Position numbers and translations under genes: made by a program. Under the pieces are notes generated by a model. It made no database searches, was not told where the DNA came from, and was given only the letters and a program-made list of their open reading frames with translations. Source: Hafnia alvei (lineage in GTDB: Bacteria > Pseudomonadota > Gammaproteobacteria > Enterobacterales > Enterobacteriaceae). From it: DNA of 53,188 nucleotides. Location of the stretch: the NCBI RefSeq assembly GCF_900095695.1, contig NZ_FMIQ01000043.1, forward strand, positions 1 through 53,188, written 5' to 3'. Positions 1-8,852 of this stretch are shown in pieces (positions within the stretch are counted from its first letter, which is position 1; each line of letters opens with the position of its first letter).

Positions 1-618
1 TGATAAGGGCGCAGGGCGTTCCCTGTGGCCTTCGTCTTCCGAAATACCGAGCACCCACCACGGGCCAAGTGCATCGGCGGTACACAAATACAGATGTGAA
101 TTTAACCGCCACGATTCGGGCAGGGTACGCCAGAGCATCGCCAGCGGATGGTTTTTATCGCGCTCTAATAGACCGCCGCGCACCAGCCACAGGGATTCAC
201 TGCGGCTGAAATGCGCCTCACCGACGGCGAGCGTGTTGAAATGCAGGCTGCGCCCGCCGTTATCGTTGAGGATAAGGCCGGTTTTGGTTATCAGCAGGCT
301 GACTCCGCTGGGCAACTGCCAGCCGGGGCCGAGCAAGCCCACGGGCGCAGGGGTATCGGTTTGGTAGCTGCTGTAGCTGCGGGACAGGATGAAAGGCACC
401 GCGGCTGGTAAGGCAACGTCGGTTTCGGCGGAGAGAACTTTAGCGCCAAGGGTCGGATTAATAGGTTTTCCTTTAGGGGGCGCGCTAGCGATACCGTTTG
501 GACAAGTCGAACAGGCCACGCCGCTGGGCGCACCAATCAACACGCCTAACGAGCCCTGAGTGATAGGGCCGCCGAGGGTGGTTTCGTCTGTTTGACGCGC
601 TGCGGGTAATCCGATCAT
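1..618 (-). CDS. PAAR-Rhs protein, N-terminal part (cut by window edge)
   Basis: This frame opens at ATG 616-618 and stays open for 206 codons to the window edge, so only the N-terminus is seen. Residues 5-8 are literally PAAR, followed by LGGPITQGS and VLIGAPSGVACSTCP, a PAAR-like spike-tip segment. Around residues 50-100 come NPTLGAKVLSAETD and LSRSYSSY, typical of the DUF6531 entry domain of Rhs proteins. Known role of the family: a spike-mounted cargo of type VI secretion, with a variable toxin at the far C-terminus. The toxin and its immunity gene would lie beyond base 1. It starts 28 bases after the vgrG stop with AAGGA upstream, so the two are probably co-transcribed. An Rhs identity is well supported; toxin type is unknown. 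Confidence 0.85.
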   Translation of the reverse strand, partial: MIGLPAARQTDETTLGGPITQGSLGVLIGAPSGVACSTCPNGIASAPPKGKPINPTLGAKVLSAETDVALPAAVPFILSRSYSSYQTDTPAPVGLLGPGWQLPSGVSLLITKTGLILNDNGGRSLHFNTLAVGEAHFSRSESLWLVRGGLLERDKNHPLAMLWRTLPESWRLNSHLYLCTADALGPWWVLGISEDEGHRERPAPLS

Positions 619-646
619 GTTATACCTTCCTTAGTATCGACTGCAT

Positions 647-2779
647 TTAGTAGCACCCTGGTCCACCGGCGCCGCTTGGCCCACCGCCGCCACCGCCCAT
701 TACGCCATCGAAACCACCGGGGTCAGTGTCCTTAGGCAGCTCTGGAGGCGACAATGTGGCTCCGTAATTCCAGTTAATCAGCGTCGAATCGCCGCTTAAG
801 GCGAGTGAAGACTGAAGATTAATGGTGTTCCCAATGAAGTGGATATTTCCTTCTTTGGTCAGAACAATTCTTGCTCCACCGCAGGAAAGCTCCAGATGCT
901 CTCCTGCAGAGTAGACCGACACCTTGCCAGCGCTTTCGGTTTTACGCTCACCGACGCTGACCGTCATTTTTTTACCAATCTTCGCGGTATAGTTTTTCCC
1001 CACGGTTAGGGATTTCATGATTCCAACCTGCAGTGCTTCAATCAGCGCGACAGAGGTGTTCATAATGCCGCCGACAACGGTTTGATAGAGGGAACCTACG
1101 CTGAGAATTTTGGCAACGCCAATCGTCTCTTTTTTAGCGATGTTTACCGTTTCCATTTCATTTTTATGCACATGAATAATTTGGTTTTTTTTCACCGTTG
1201 TTATCTGGTTTTTATCAACGGTAACGGCCTGATTCTTTTTCACATGCTCGGTATGATTGGCGTCAACGGTCGTGCTGCGGTTGTTGAGAACGTCAGTATT
1301 CATGTCTTTCTGGGCATGGATGTAGACCTCCTCACGGCCCGCTTCATCTTCGAAGCGAAGCTCGTTAAAACCGTCGCCTTTGTGCGTTTTGGTTTTAAAC
1401 GTGGTTTTTGTTTTTTCTGCGGGCAAATTTAGCGGTGGGCGATTATTGCCGTTGTAGGTACACCCCGTGATGATGGGGCGATCGATATCACCATTGAGAT
1501 AAGAAACAATGACTTCTTGGCCAATGCGAGGCGTTGCAAGGAAACCAAATCCATTGCCGTTCCATCCCTGAGCAACACGAACCCAGCATGATGCTTTGTC
1601 ATCTTCAGCGTCGTAGCGATTCCAATGAAAAAACACTTTAACTGCACCATCTGCGTCTACATAAATTTCTTCCCCTTTAGGACCAACGACTTCAGCAACT
1701 TCATCTCCATCAGCCTGTGGTTTGAAGATGAAAGGTGCCCGCCAGTCTGCTTTTCCGGTCATAAAGCTGAAACTATTGGTTAATGTGGTGCCGCCTTGAT
1801 TATCTTCTTCTTCTAACGCTTCAGGCATTTTGCCGTGGTGTTCAATGGCCGTTATTTGCCAAAGGTCGTTCATGGTTTGGAGTGGGTGTTCAGTGATCCT
1901 GAACATGTAGCCCGGCATCAGGCGGATGCAGTTAGATTGCGCATGCCCAGTTCGGCTGTTTGAACGAATTTGTTCAAGCCGATATTTCACCATAGGCGCT
2001 GCTTCGGCATCTTTTTGAAAGCGACCATAGCTTTCAAAAATCGTATGGCTATTTGAGGCGTTTTCCGCCTCGGCTGAATGCTCTAAGAAGTAATCTGGAA
2101 TGTGGTAGTTGCGGTCTTTATGTGCCGTTTTGCCCGGGCGCATTGAGGCACCAAACCGCAAGCTGTGGATAATATCGCCATCCATAGCGGTTTTAGGATG
2201 TGGGTTATAGAATAATAAATCGGTACCTGGCATTGCTAAATGAGTGTCGCCATACTGCATTCCTTCGGTATCGAACCAAAAAACAAGCCCCTCTTCGGAT
2301 GCAAGACGGCAAAAAAATTGATAGTCCGACTCTCTTTTTTGAGTCACGAATTCACGCGTTTGATGTGGGTCTTTTAATTGAACACAGGTGGCTTTAACCT
2401 GATTTTGCTGTAGTATCTCGGTTAAAATTTGGGGTACCGAACGCTGATGGTAAATCCGGCTTTCTTGGTTAAGCGTCATCGTCCACATTTCGGGACGTAT
2501 CGTTAATGTATAAAACGTGCGTCGAAATCCGCTATCGCCATGCTCAGCACGAGTCACGACCCCGGTTATTGTTCGTTGCTTTATATCATTAACTGTTATT
2601 GTTAATGACGCAGGTAAAAGCAGTAAGTCATCAATATTAATATTCGCGTTATGGCTAACCAGCGTTAGGGTTAGCTCAAATAGCTCTGAGAGTTTTTCGT
2701 TTAAATGAAACTCTGCTACATCAAAAGTATTCGTGGGTAACCCACCAATTTGGCACGAAAAATACAATCCATTTTTCAT
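647..2779 (-). CDS. vgrG: Type VI secretion spike protein VgrG (TssI)
   Basis: A 710-residue VgrG. The N-terminal half resembles the phage gp27-like hub (residues 1 to about 370). It is followed by a gp5-like OB fold with the diagnostic WVRVAQGWNG, GFGFLATPRIGQEVIV and GDIDRPIITGC stretches. The next part is a needle made of short repeats (TVDKNQITTVKKNQIIHVHK), the beta-helix that trimerises to pierce membranes. The end is a Gly-rich tail (GGGGGG) closing with GPGCY, with no recognisable enzymatic extension. The start has AAGGA eight bases upstream. The following gene is a PAAR-Rhs, so this VgrG probably carries that effector. No other T6SS structural gene is in the window, which suggests an orphan vgrG/rhs island. 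Confidence 0.95.
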   Translation of the reverse strand: MKNGLYFSCQIGGLPTNTFDVAEFHLNEKLSELFELTLTLVSHNANINIDDLLLLPASLTITVNDIKQRTITGVVTRAEHGDSGFRRTFYTLTIRPEMWTMTLNQESRIYHQRSVPQILTEILQQNQVKATCVQLKDPHQTREFVTQKRESDYQFFCRLASEEGLVFWFDTEGMQYGDTHLAMPGTDLLFYNPHPKTAMDGDIIHSLRFGASMRPGKTAHKDRNYHIPDYFLEHSAEAENASNSHTIFESYGRFQKDAEAAPMVKYRLEQIRSNSRTGHAQSNCIRLMPGYMFRITEHPLQTMNDLWQITAIEHHGKMPEALEEEDNQGGTTLTNSFSFMTGKADWRAPFIFKPQADGDEVAEVVGPKGEEIYVDADGAVKVFFHWNRYDAEDDKASCWVRVAQGWNGNGFGFLATPRIGQEVIVSYLNGDIDRPIITGCTYNGNNRPPLNLPAEKTKTTFKTKTHKGDGFNELRFEDEAGREEVYIHAQKDMNTDVLNNRSTTVDANHTEHVKKNQAVTVDKNQITTVKKNQIIHVHKNEMETVNIAKKETIGVAKILSVGSLYQTVVGGIMNTSVALIEALQVGIMKSLTVGKNYTAKIGKKMTVSVGERKTESAGKVSVYSAGEHLELSCGGARIVLTKEGNIHFIGNTINLQSSLALSGDSTLINWNYGATLSPPELPKDTDPGGFDGVMGGGGGGPSGAGGPGCY

Positions 2780-3109
2780 CGTGAAGTGTCCTTACATTAT
2801 TTTCCGTTGACCAGATACATGACGCCAAAACTATTTTTGCTTTGATTAAGAGCAAATAAATAGCTCAGTACAATCGCGAAAACATATATCTTGCAGCCAG
2901 ATCGAATGGTGACATAGTTTGTCATGAACCATTCTTAGGCGATTTCAAACTGCGCTATATCTTTTCCAGTTTGTGTCGATATCCAGTATGAACATGAAAC
3001 ACAAGAGCGAGTTTTACCTGTGGATGTGTTTTCGGGTTAATTTATAACCTGATGGGGATTTATTAAAATTAATTGATAATTAAGGAAAAGTTAATTTTCT
3101 GGATAGAAT
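2780..3109. other. Gene-free AT-rich stretch upstream of vgrG
   Basis: Between the vgrG start and the pirin terminator there is no open frame with coding character on either strand. The sequence is AT-rich, consistent with a promoter region for vgrG reading leftward and with a border of acquired DNA. I could not identify a convincing sigma70 or sigma54 promoter. Confidence 0.5.
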
Positions 3110-3135
3110 AAAAAGGCCAATATAATCAGTGGCCT
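3110..3135 (-). terminator. Rho-independent terminator after the pirin gene
   Basis: On the minus strand AGGCCA and TGGCCT form a 6-bp stem around a 10-base loop and are followed at once by TTTTTATT. It lies just downstream of the pirin stop and separates pirin from vgrG transcription. Confidence 0.65.
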
Positions 3136-3172
3136 GTGAGTTATTTCTTATTTAATACGCTGACGTTTTCAA

Positions 3173-3868
3173 TTACACCGGTGGCAAATCAAACAACAGA
3201 ATTTCTGCTTTTTCGTCTGCATGGATCGAAATAGCTGCTTCGTCCCAAATTGCGACACCGTCTGCGGTGCTGACGTGCTGACCGTTGATAGAGACATTGC
3301 CTTTAACTACCTGAATCCAAACGCGGCGATCGGCCTGCATCTGATAGACGCTTTGTTCGTCTTTCAACAGCGCCCAGCGAGTGAGCGTCATGTCTTGGAA
3401 CACTTTCAGCGATCCATCACGAGCATCGGGAGACAGCACCAACTGGCGACCCTGTGGAACATCAAACGCTTTCTGCTCGTAGCGCGGCGTCAGGTTTTTC
3501 TGATCTGGAATGATCCAAATCTGATACAGGTGTAAATCGCGATCCTGATGAGCATTAAATTCAGAATGGCGAATACCGGTACCGGCGCTCATGATCTGAA
3601 ACTCACCGGCGTTAACCTGTTCTTTGTTGCCCATGCTGTCTTGGTGAGCAACTGCCCCTTCCATTACATAAGTCAGGATTTCCATATCTTTATGTGGATG
3701 GGTTGGGAAACCTTCACCCGCCGCGATTTTATCGTCGTTAATTACGCGTAATGCGGAAAAACCCATGAAGTCTGGATCGTAATAATCGGCGAAAGAAAAT
3801 GAGTGCCAGCTGTCCAGCCAACCATGATTTGCGTGACCACGGTCATTTGCTTTACGGATATAAATCAT
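3173..3868 (-). CDS. yhhW: Pirin-family quercetin 2,3-dioxygenase (YhhW type)
   Basis: A 231-residue bicupin. Reading from ATG 3866-3868 gives MIYIRKANDRG, the same start as E. coli YhhW. That ATG has AGGAG nine bases upstream, whereas a TTG two codons earlier is poorly placed. The metal ligands known in the family are visible as H57 and H59 (THPHKDMEIL) and H101 and E103 (GIRHSEF), so the cupin iron site is intact. E. coli YhhW shows quercetinase activity in vitro; its physiological substrate is unknown. The gene stands alone, divergent from zntA, and has its own terminator. Confidence 0.92.
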   Translation of the reverse strand: MIYIRKANDRGHANHGWLDSWHSFSFADYYDPDFMGFSALRVINDDKIAAGEGFPTHPHKDMEILTYVMEGAVAHQDSMGNKEQVNAGEFQIMSAGTGIRHSEFNAHQDRDLHLYQIWIIPDQKNLTPRYEQKAFDVPQGRQLVLSPDARDGSLKVFQDMTLTRWALLKDEQSVYQMQADRRVWIQVVKGNVSINGQHVSTADGVAIWDEAAISIHADEKAEILLFDLPPV

Positions 3869-4055
3869 AATCAAAATCTCCTATGAGCCAGCCAATCAGG
3901 CTCTTGTTGTTGAAATCTAGTTTAGACCTAAGCCGATAATATGAAAGCGTAAAAAACTCATCCCTCTGTTCAAAAAATCAGAACAAGTTCTAGATTTAAA
4001 ACCAGAAATTGGATTTAGGATGCGTGAAAAACAAGAATTTTTCTCATTTAAATCC

Positions 4056-4087
4056 TTGACTCTGGAGTGGACTCCAAGGTGTAGACT
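4056..4087 (+). promoter_or_regulatory. zntA promoter with ZntR (MerR-type) operator
   Basis: TTGACT (4056-4061) and TAGACT (4082-4087) are separated by 20 bp, the over-long spacer typical of MerR-family activated promoters. The spacer holds the dyad CTGGAGTGGACTCCAAG, nearly the same as the E. coli zntA operator. Known role: ZntR bound to Zn(II), Cd(II) or Pb(II) untwists this spacer to start transcription. Confidence 0.9.
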
Positions 4088-4146
4088 GCTATTAAATCTC
4101 GATTATTTCTCTTTTCCGTTTAGCGGATAACCTTACGGAGGTCAGC

Positions 4147-6501
4147 ATGTCTGAGCACATTCACCATTCACATGGAACCGACCCTACACACGAGCATAGT
4201 CATAACCATGCAAGTTCTTCATGCGGCTGCGGTCACAGCCACAGTAAAACCCAACATGGTTGCTGTTCTGATAAAACTGTATCGCAAGATAGCCATGGCA
4301 GCTCGGTTTCTTCCTCTTCTTCTGAGGGCGATAGCTGTTGTAGCGGCGGTCATTGCCACGACGATGGCGATGATGAGGACGAACACCCCTCGGCACCTCC
4401 ACTCACTCCACCACCGATAGGCAGTCAGCGTTTTAGTTGGAAAATCCGCGGTATGGATTGTCCTAGCTGTGCCAAAAAGATAGAAACTGCGGTGGGTAAC
4501 ATTCCCGGCGTGGAGCGTGCCGCCGTGTTGTTTGCCACTGAAAAACTGGTTGTTGATGCGGGGCATGACGTTAGCCAAAAAGTACAAGCTGCGGTGGAAA
4601 AAGCCGGTTTTGTGTTACTTGGTGCAGGTGGCACGAAAACTCAGCCTGAAAATGGTTTTTGGAAAGAATACGGTCTGTTGATCTCGTTAGTGGTCATGAT
4701 GATCGTCAGCTATGGCATTGAACAGTTTAGCCCAGCATTAGGCCGTATCGCCTTTATTGCCACCACGTTAGTTGGTTTGGCTCCGGTGGTTCGGCAAGCA
4801 TGGAACCTGACGCGCAGCGGTACGCCATTTGCGATTGAAACCTTAATGAGCATTGCCGCAATTGGCGCACTGTTTATTGGTGCGACCGAAGAAGCCGCGA
4901 TGGTGCTGCTGTTGTTTATGATCGGCGAACTCTTAGAGTCTTACGCCGCGAGCCGCGCACGTAAAGGTGTAACGGCGCTTATGGCGCTGGTGCCGGAAGA
5001 CGCCGTCGTGGTTGAAAACGGCAAACGTAGAACGGTTGCTGTGTCGTCGCTGATGCCGGGGCAAATTATTGAAGTTGCGCCGGGCGCACGTATGCCAGCA
5101 GATGCCGAGTTGCTGGCGGATGGCATTAGCTTTGATGAAAGCGCATTGACCGGTGAGTCGGTGCCGGTTGAACGCCAAAGTGGAGAGAAAGTGGCCGCGG
5201 GGTCGCTGGTTGTGGATCGCGTATGTCAGCTTCGTGTGGTATCGGAACCGGGCAATAATGCGATTGACCGCATCCTTCAACTGATTGAAGAGGCAGATGA
5301 GCGCCGAGCACCTATTGAGCGTTTCCTCGATCGCTTCAGCCGGTATTACACGCCCGCGATTATGTTGTTCTCGCTGTTGGTAATTTTGGTACCGCCGCTG
5401 TTGTTTGCCCAGCCTTGGGATACTTGGATTTATCGCGGCCTGACTATGTTACTGATTGGCTGCCCATGTGCCTTGGTCATTTCGACTCCGGCAGCCATTA
5501 CCTCGGGTCTGGCCGCAGCAACGCGCCGTGGTGCATTAATTAAAGGCGGGGCTGCGCTGGAACAGCTGGGAAGGGTTACCACCATTGCTTTCGACAAAAC
5601 CGGGACGCTGACGCAGGGAACGCCGCAGGTAACAGACGTTGTTGCTTTGTCAGGGATCAACACCGATCAGGTTTTAACGTTAGCCGCTGCGGTTGAAGTG
5701 GGCTCGCATCATCCTTTGGCGCAGGCGATTGTCCGTAATGTCGCTGATAAAAAATTAGCCATGCTAACTGCCGACGATCGTCAGGCGAAGGCCGGAGTTG
5801 GGGTTGAAGGCGTGGTTAACGGCGCGCTGGTTCAGGTGATGGCACCGACTAAGCTGCCGCGGGATGCCTTGAGCGAAGATGCACTTGCGCAGATCCATGC
5901 GTTAGAAAGCGCGGGGAAAACCGTGGTGGTGGTTATTCAAGCACTGCAACCTATTGGCGTTATTGCATTAAGTGACACCTTACGCGCAGACGCCGTGGAG
6001 GCTTTGGCGCAGTTGAAACAGATGGGGATCAGCGGCGTGATGCTAACCGGTGATAATCCGCGCGCAGCGGCGGCTATCGCCAGCAAGCTCGGGATTGAAT
6101 TCCGCGCCGGTCTGCTGCCTGCTGATAAGGTGGATGCTTTAACGGTGCTCAGCCAAAAAGCGGATACGGCAATGGTCGGTGACGGCATTAACGATGCGCC
6201 TGCTATGAAGGCCGCGAGTATTGGGATTGCAATGGGTAGCGGCTCAGATGTGGCGCTCGAAACGGCTGATGCCGCGCTAACGCATAACCGCCTAACCGGA
6301 TTGCCGGAAATCATCGCGCTGTCGCGCGCGACACATGCCAATATTCGACAGAATATCACCATTGCGCTGGGGCTAAAGGCGGTGTTTATGGTGACAAGCT
6401 TGTTAGGATTGACGGGGTTATGGCTGGCCGTTTTAGCGGATTCTGGCGCAACGGCCTTGGTTACCGCGAATGCTTTAAGATTATTAAGAAAGTCGAAGTA
6501 A
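4147..6501 (+). CDS. zntA: Zn(II)/Cd(II)/Pb(II)-exporting P1B-type ATPase ZntA
   Basis: A 784-residue heavy-metal pump of the inner membrane. In order: an about 80-residue leader with 15 His and 7 Cys, one metal-binding domain with GMDCPSC (C105, C108), membrane helices, the transport motif CPC (C439-P-C441), the phosphorylation motif DKTGT (D483) and the ATP-hinge GDGINDAPA. E. coli ZntA is about 50 residues shorter and lacks such a His-rich leader. Start: ATG 4147 with TACGGAGG upstream. Single-gene transcript from the ZntR promoter at 4056-4087, ended by the hairpin at 6534. The leader may add zinc-buffering capacity (inference). Confidence 0.97.
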   Translation: MSEHIHHSHGTDPTHEHSHNHASSSCGCGHSHSKTQHGCCSDKTVSQDSHGSSVSSSSSEGDSCCSGGHCHDDGDDEDEHPSAPPLTPPPIGSQRFSWKIRGMDCPSCAKKIETAVGNIPGVERAAVLFATEKLVVDAGHDVSQKVQAAVEKAGFVLLGAGGTKTQPENGFWKEYGLLISLVVMMIVSYGIEQFSPALGRIAFIATTLVGLAPVVRQAWNLTRSGTPFAIETLMSIAAIGALFIGATEEAAMVLLLFMIGELLESYAASRARKGVTALMALVPEDAVVVENGKRRTVAVSSLMPGQIIEVAPGARMPADAELLADGISFDESALTGESVPVERQSGEKVAAGSLVVDRVCQLRVVSEPGNNAIDRILQLIEEADERRAPIERFLDRFSRYYTPAIMLFSLLVILVPPLLFAQPWDTWIYRGLTMLLIGCPCALVISTPAAITSGLAAATRRGALIKGGAALEQLGRVTTIAFDKTGTLTQGTPQVTDVVALSGINTDQVLTLAAAVEVGSHHPLAQAIVRNVADKKLAMLTADDRQAKAGVGVEGVVNGALVQVMAPTKLPRDALSEDALAQIHALESAGKTVVVVIQALQPIGVIALSDTLRADAVEALAQLKQMGISGVMLTGDNPRAAAAIASKLGIEFRAGLLPADKVDALTVLSQKADTAMVGDGINDAPAMKAASIGIAMGSGSDVALETADAALTHNRLTGLPEIIALSRATHANIRQNITIALGLKAVFMVTSLLGLTGLWLAVLADSGATALVTANALRLLRKSK

Positions 6502-6502
6502 C

Positions 6503-6563
6503 GTAATAACGCCCTGTTATTACAAGAAAATAAATCGCGGCTAAAGTCTTTTTTAGCCGCGAT
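6503..6563 (+). terminator. Tandem hairpins downstream of zntA
   Basis: First hairpin: GTAATAAC / GTTATTAC with loop GCCCT (6503-6523). Second hairpin: a perfect 12-bp stem ATCGCGGCTAAA (6534-6545) / TTTAGCCGCGAT (6552-6563) with a 6-base loop, followed by GCGCATTTTAT. The T run is weak but the second stem is strong and likely terminates zntA. Confidence 0.65.
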
Positions 6564-6602
6564 GCGCATTTTATGACTTACGATACCCACATAGTTTATT
6601 GG

Positions 6603-6636
6603 TATACTCGCTCGGTTTTTAGTCCGAGTTAACTCG
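6603..6636 (+). promoter_or_regulatory. Possible -10 box and palindromic operator before the outer-membrane trio
   Basis: TATACT (6603-6608) is a good -10 hexamer. About 17 bases downstream sits CGAGTTAACTCG (6625-6636), a perfect 12-bp palindrome. CTCGG (6611-6615) can alternatively pair with CCGAG (6624-6628). I see no convincing -35 box. The placement in the leader of the following operon suggests an operator, which is inference. Confidence 0.35.
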
Positions 6637-6693
6637 TTTTTCGTATTTAATCGAGCAAACAATTCACGAATTTAATACAAGCCAAATAAAAAA

Positions 6694-7710
6694 ATGAAGA
6701 AATCCACTCTGCTAGCGCTGGTTCCAGCAGCGATGATGTCATCTTTTGCCTTTGCTGATCTGCCCGCGAGCGATGATGCAACTCAAACACTTATCGATCA
6801 GGCATCAACACCACAATTCCTCTCAAAATCAAAAGTGACCGATTCGAAAAAGCAAAGTCTTGCGACAACCAAGCAGGTGAATGACAAAAGCGCCGCGAAA
6901 CAGGAATCTTCTTTCTTACCTTTCTGGGGGGATGAGGCGAGAGCGTTGGGCTATGAATTACCAGAGACTTTCGGTGTTGGCGTGAACTATATGAATATGC
7001 GCCAGAATATTGAAGTGGATAGCATTAAGTTAACTGGTCTACCGCTGAATCTTGACAAGTTGTTGAGTATTGGTGTTGGTCATACGAGAGAAAAAAGCAA
7101 AACTGAGTCTGTTAAGCTAGATGCTTGGGTTCTTCCGTTTCTTAATGTTTATGGTCTAGTTGGGCATACAAAAGGAACTTCAAGCACCAAAATTACCAGC
7201 GTTAAACTGGGGTCGTTTCCTATAAAAGTTCCAAGTGGAACCAGTTTTGACCTTGATTTTAAAGGAACAACCTACGGTGGGGGGGCAACCCTCGTTGGGG
7301 GGTATGAGAACTGGTTTAGCGCTATTGATGCCAATTATACAGAAACCAGATTTGATATTTTGGATGGGAATATTTCGGCATTTACGTTAACTCCGCGCGT
7401 GGGCTATCGTTTTACGACGCCAGGGCTGGATGCTTTGCATCTGGCCCCAGGTAAGCTAAATGTTTGGGTTGGCTCAATGTATCAAGATGTGCAGCAGGAG
7501 TTTAAAGGCAAACTTAGCGATCTTAATTTGCCTAGTGGTTTGGCTGGATTAGCGCAAAATGGCCGCTTTGACGTCAAACAGCACCTGCAATCGCCTTGGA
7601 ACGTTCTAGTCGGGGCACAGTATGAGATTACCCGCAACTTCAATGTCCTGACTGAAATCGGTTTTGCTGAACGTAATAGCTTCTTCGTATCCGGTGAGTA
7701 CCGCTTCTAA
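6694..7710 (+). CDS. Uncharacterised outer-membrane beta-barrel protein
   Basis: A 338-residue protein with a clear signal peptide (MKKSTLLALVPAAMMSSFAFA, cut about after residue 21). A low-complexity linker to about residue 70 follows, then a domain opening with FLPFWGDEARALGYELP. The rest alternates hydrophobic and polar residues and ends in EYRF; a terminal Phe is the BAM recognition signature, so an outer-membrane barrel is likely. I do not recognise a named family. Its stop shares one base with the next start (TAATG), so it is translationally coupled to the Omp85 gene and the lipoprotein behind it. The Shine-Dalgarno is weak (AAATAAAAAA before ATG), which may keep its level low. Confidence 0.8.
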   Translation: MKKSTLLALVPAAMMSSFAFADLPASDDATQTLIDQASTPQFLSKSKVTDSKKQSLATTKQVNDKSAAKQESSFLPFWGDEARALGYELPETFGVGVNYMNMRQNIEVDSIKLTGLPLNLDKLLSIGVGHTREKSKTESVKLDAWVLPFLNVYGLVGHTKGTSSTKITSVKLGSFPIKVPSGTSFDLDFKGTTYGGGATLVGGYENWFSAIDANYTETRFDILDGNISAFTLTPRVGYRFTTPGLDALHLAPGKLNVWVGSMYQDVQQEFKGKLSDLNLPSGLAGLAQNGRFDVKQHLQSPWNVLVGAQYEITRNFNVLTEIGFAERNSFFVSGEYRF

Positions 7711-8852
7711 TGCGTCGCGTTGGCGGGCTTTGGCTCGTGGCTTGCCTTAGTATTTCTTCTTTTGCACGGGCAGGAGATCTCCTGCCGTCGCGTCAGCAGG
7801 TGGATGGCTGGTTAAAAGGGCTCGGCTCGGACAATCAGTTTAATCCTGATAAAGGTATTGATTGGGGCGTGATGCCGGGCCCCTTTTATACGCCAGAGTT
7901 AGGGTTGGGCGTAGGCATGGCCGTAGTTGGCATGTATCGTCCGGACAAACACGATCACGTTAGCCAAAACTCAACGCTTTCGCTGAGCGGATTCGCCAGT
8001 TCTACCGGCGCTTTCGGTTTAGGTTTAGAGAACTACAGCTTTTTTGCTGACGATGCATGGCGCTTTTATCTCAGCGGCGCACTCAACGATATGCCGACCT
8101 ACTATTGGGGAACGGGATTTAGTGCTGGCCGCAATAATGACGATAAACAGAAATACACCTCGCAGGAATTCAGCGCTAAGCCCGATCTGCTCTACCGAAT
8201 TGCGCCTAACACCTATTTAGGTCTTGGCTGGTCATTTTCTTCTGTCCATGCCGCATCGATTCAAGATAAAGATCGCGGAACGCTAGAGCGCGAAAAAGCG
8301 GGTACTTCGGTGCTGAGCTCGGGCGCTAGCGCAACGTTTACCTACGACACCCGCGATTTTGTTTCCAATCCCCGGCATGGTCAGTTAGTGAATTTAACCT
8401 ATACCTATTATGCTCCAGGGCTTGGCAGTGATACCCGTTTTGATTCTTTGGATACTCGCTATGCACTTTACCATGCGCTAGATGACAAAAATGTGCTGGC
8501 GTGGGAGATTGATGGTCGCTTCACGCAGGGCGATGTTCCATGGAATATGCTGCCGTTGCTGGGCAGCAATAATCGGATGCGTGGTTATTACGAAGGGCGT
8601 TACCGCGATCGAAACGTGGTGAGTACGCAAATCGAATATCGACGAAAGCTAGATTGGCGTCATGGTGTTGTTGGCTGGCTGGGGACAGGCACCATGGGGC
8701 CAAATACGCGAGATTTAGGCCAAAGCGCATGGCTACCTTCGGTGGGCGTGGGCTATCGTTTTGAATTTAAGCCGCGTATGAACGTTCGTCTCGATCTTGG
8801 CGTTGGTAAAGGCAGTACGGGATTCTATTTTCAGGTAGGGGAAGCCTTTTGA
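7710..8852 (+). CDS. POTRA-less Omp85 (BamA/TamA-family) surface-antigen barrel
   Basis: A 380-residue protein with signal peptide (MRRVGGLWLVACLSISSFARA). It starts directly with barrel sequence (FYTPELGLGVGMAVVGMY), so no POTRA domains fit. Omp85 landmarks are visible: YDTRDFVSNPRHG in the middle and MRGYYEGRYRD (RGYY at 291-294), matching the conserved loop-6 (V/I)RG(F/Y) motif. It ends in Phe. Length and architecture match single-barrel Omp85 members without N-terminal domains, whose function is largely unknown. It overlaps the genes on both sides (one base before, four bases after), so the three proteins are likely made in fixed ratio. It may insert or translocate the neighbouring lipoprotein or a lipid (inference). 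Confidence 0.88.
   Translation: MRRVGGLWLVACLSISSFARAGDLLPSRQQVDGWLKGLGSDNQFNPDKGIDWGVMPGPFYTPELGLGVGMAVVGMYRPDKHDHVSQNSTLSLSGFASSTGAFGLGLENYSFFADDAWRFYLSGALNDMPTYYWGTGFSAGRNNDDKQKYTSQEFSAKPDLLYRIAPNTYLGLGWSFSSVHAASIQDKDRGTLEREKAGTSVLSSGASATFTYDTRDFVSNPRHGQLVNLTYTYYAPGLGSDTRFDSLDTRYALYHALDDKNVLAWEIDGRFTQGDVPWNMLPLLGSNNRMRGYYEGRYRDRNVVSTQIEYRRKLDWRHGVVGWLGTGTMGPNTRDLGQSAWLPSVGVGYRFEFKPRMNVRLDLGVGKGSTGFYFQVGEAF

Noticed and set aside
5937-6662. 241-codon open frame antisense to the end of zntA
   Set aside because: It lies entirely over well-conserved zntA codons and its terminator, has Ala/Ser-rich shadow composition and no recognisable domain or ribosome site.
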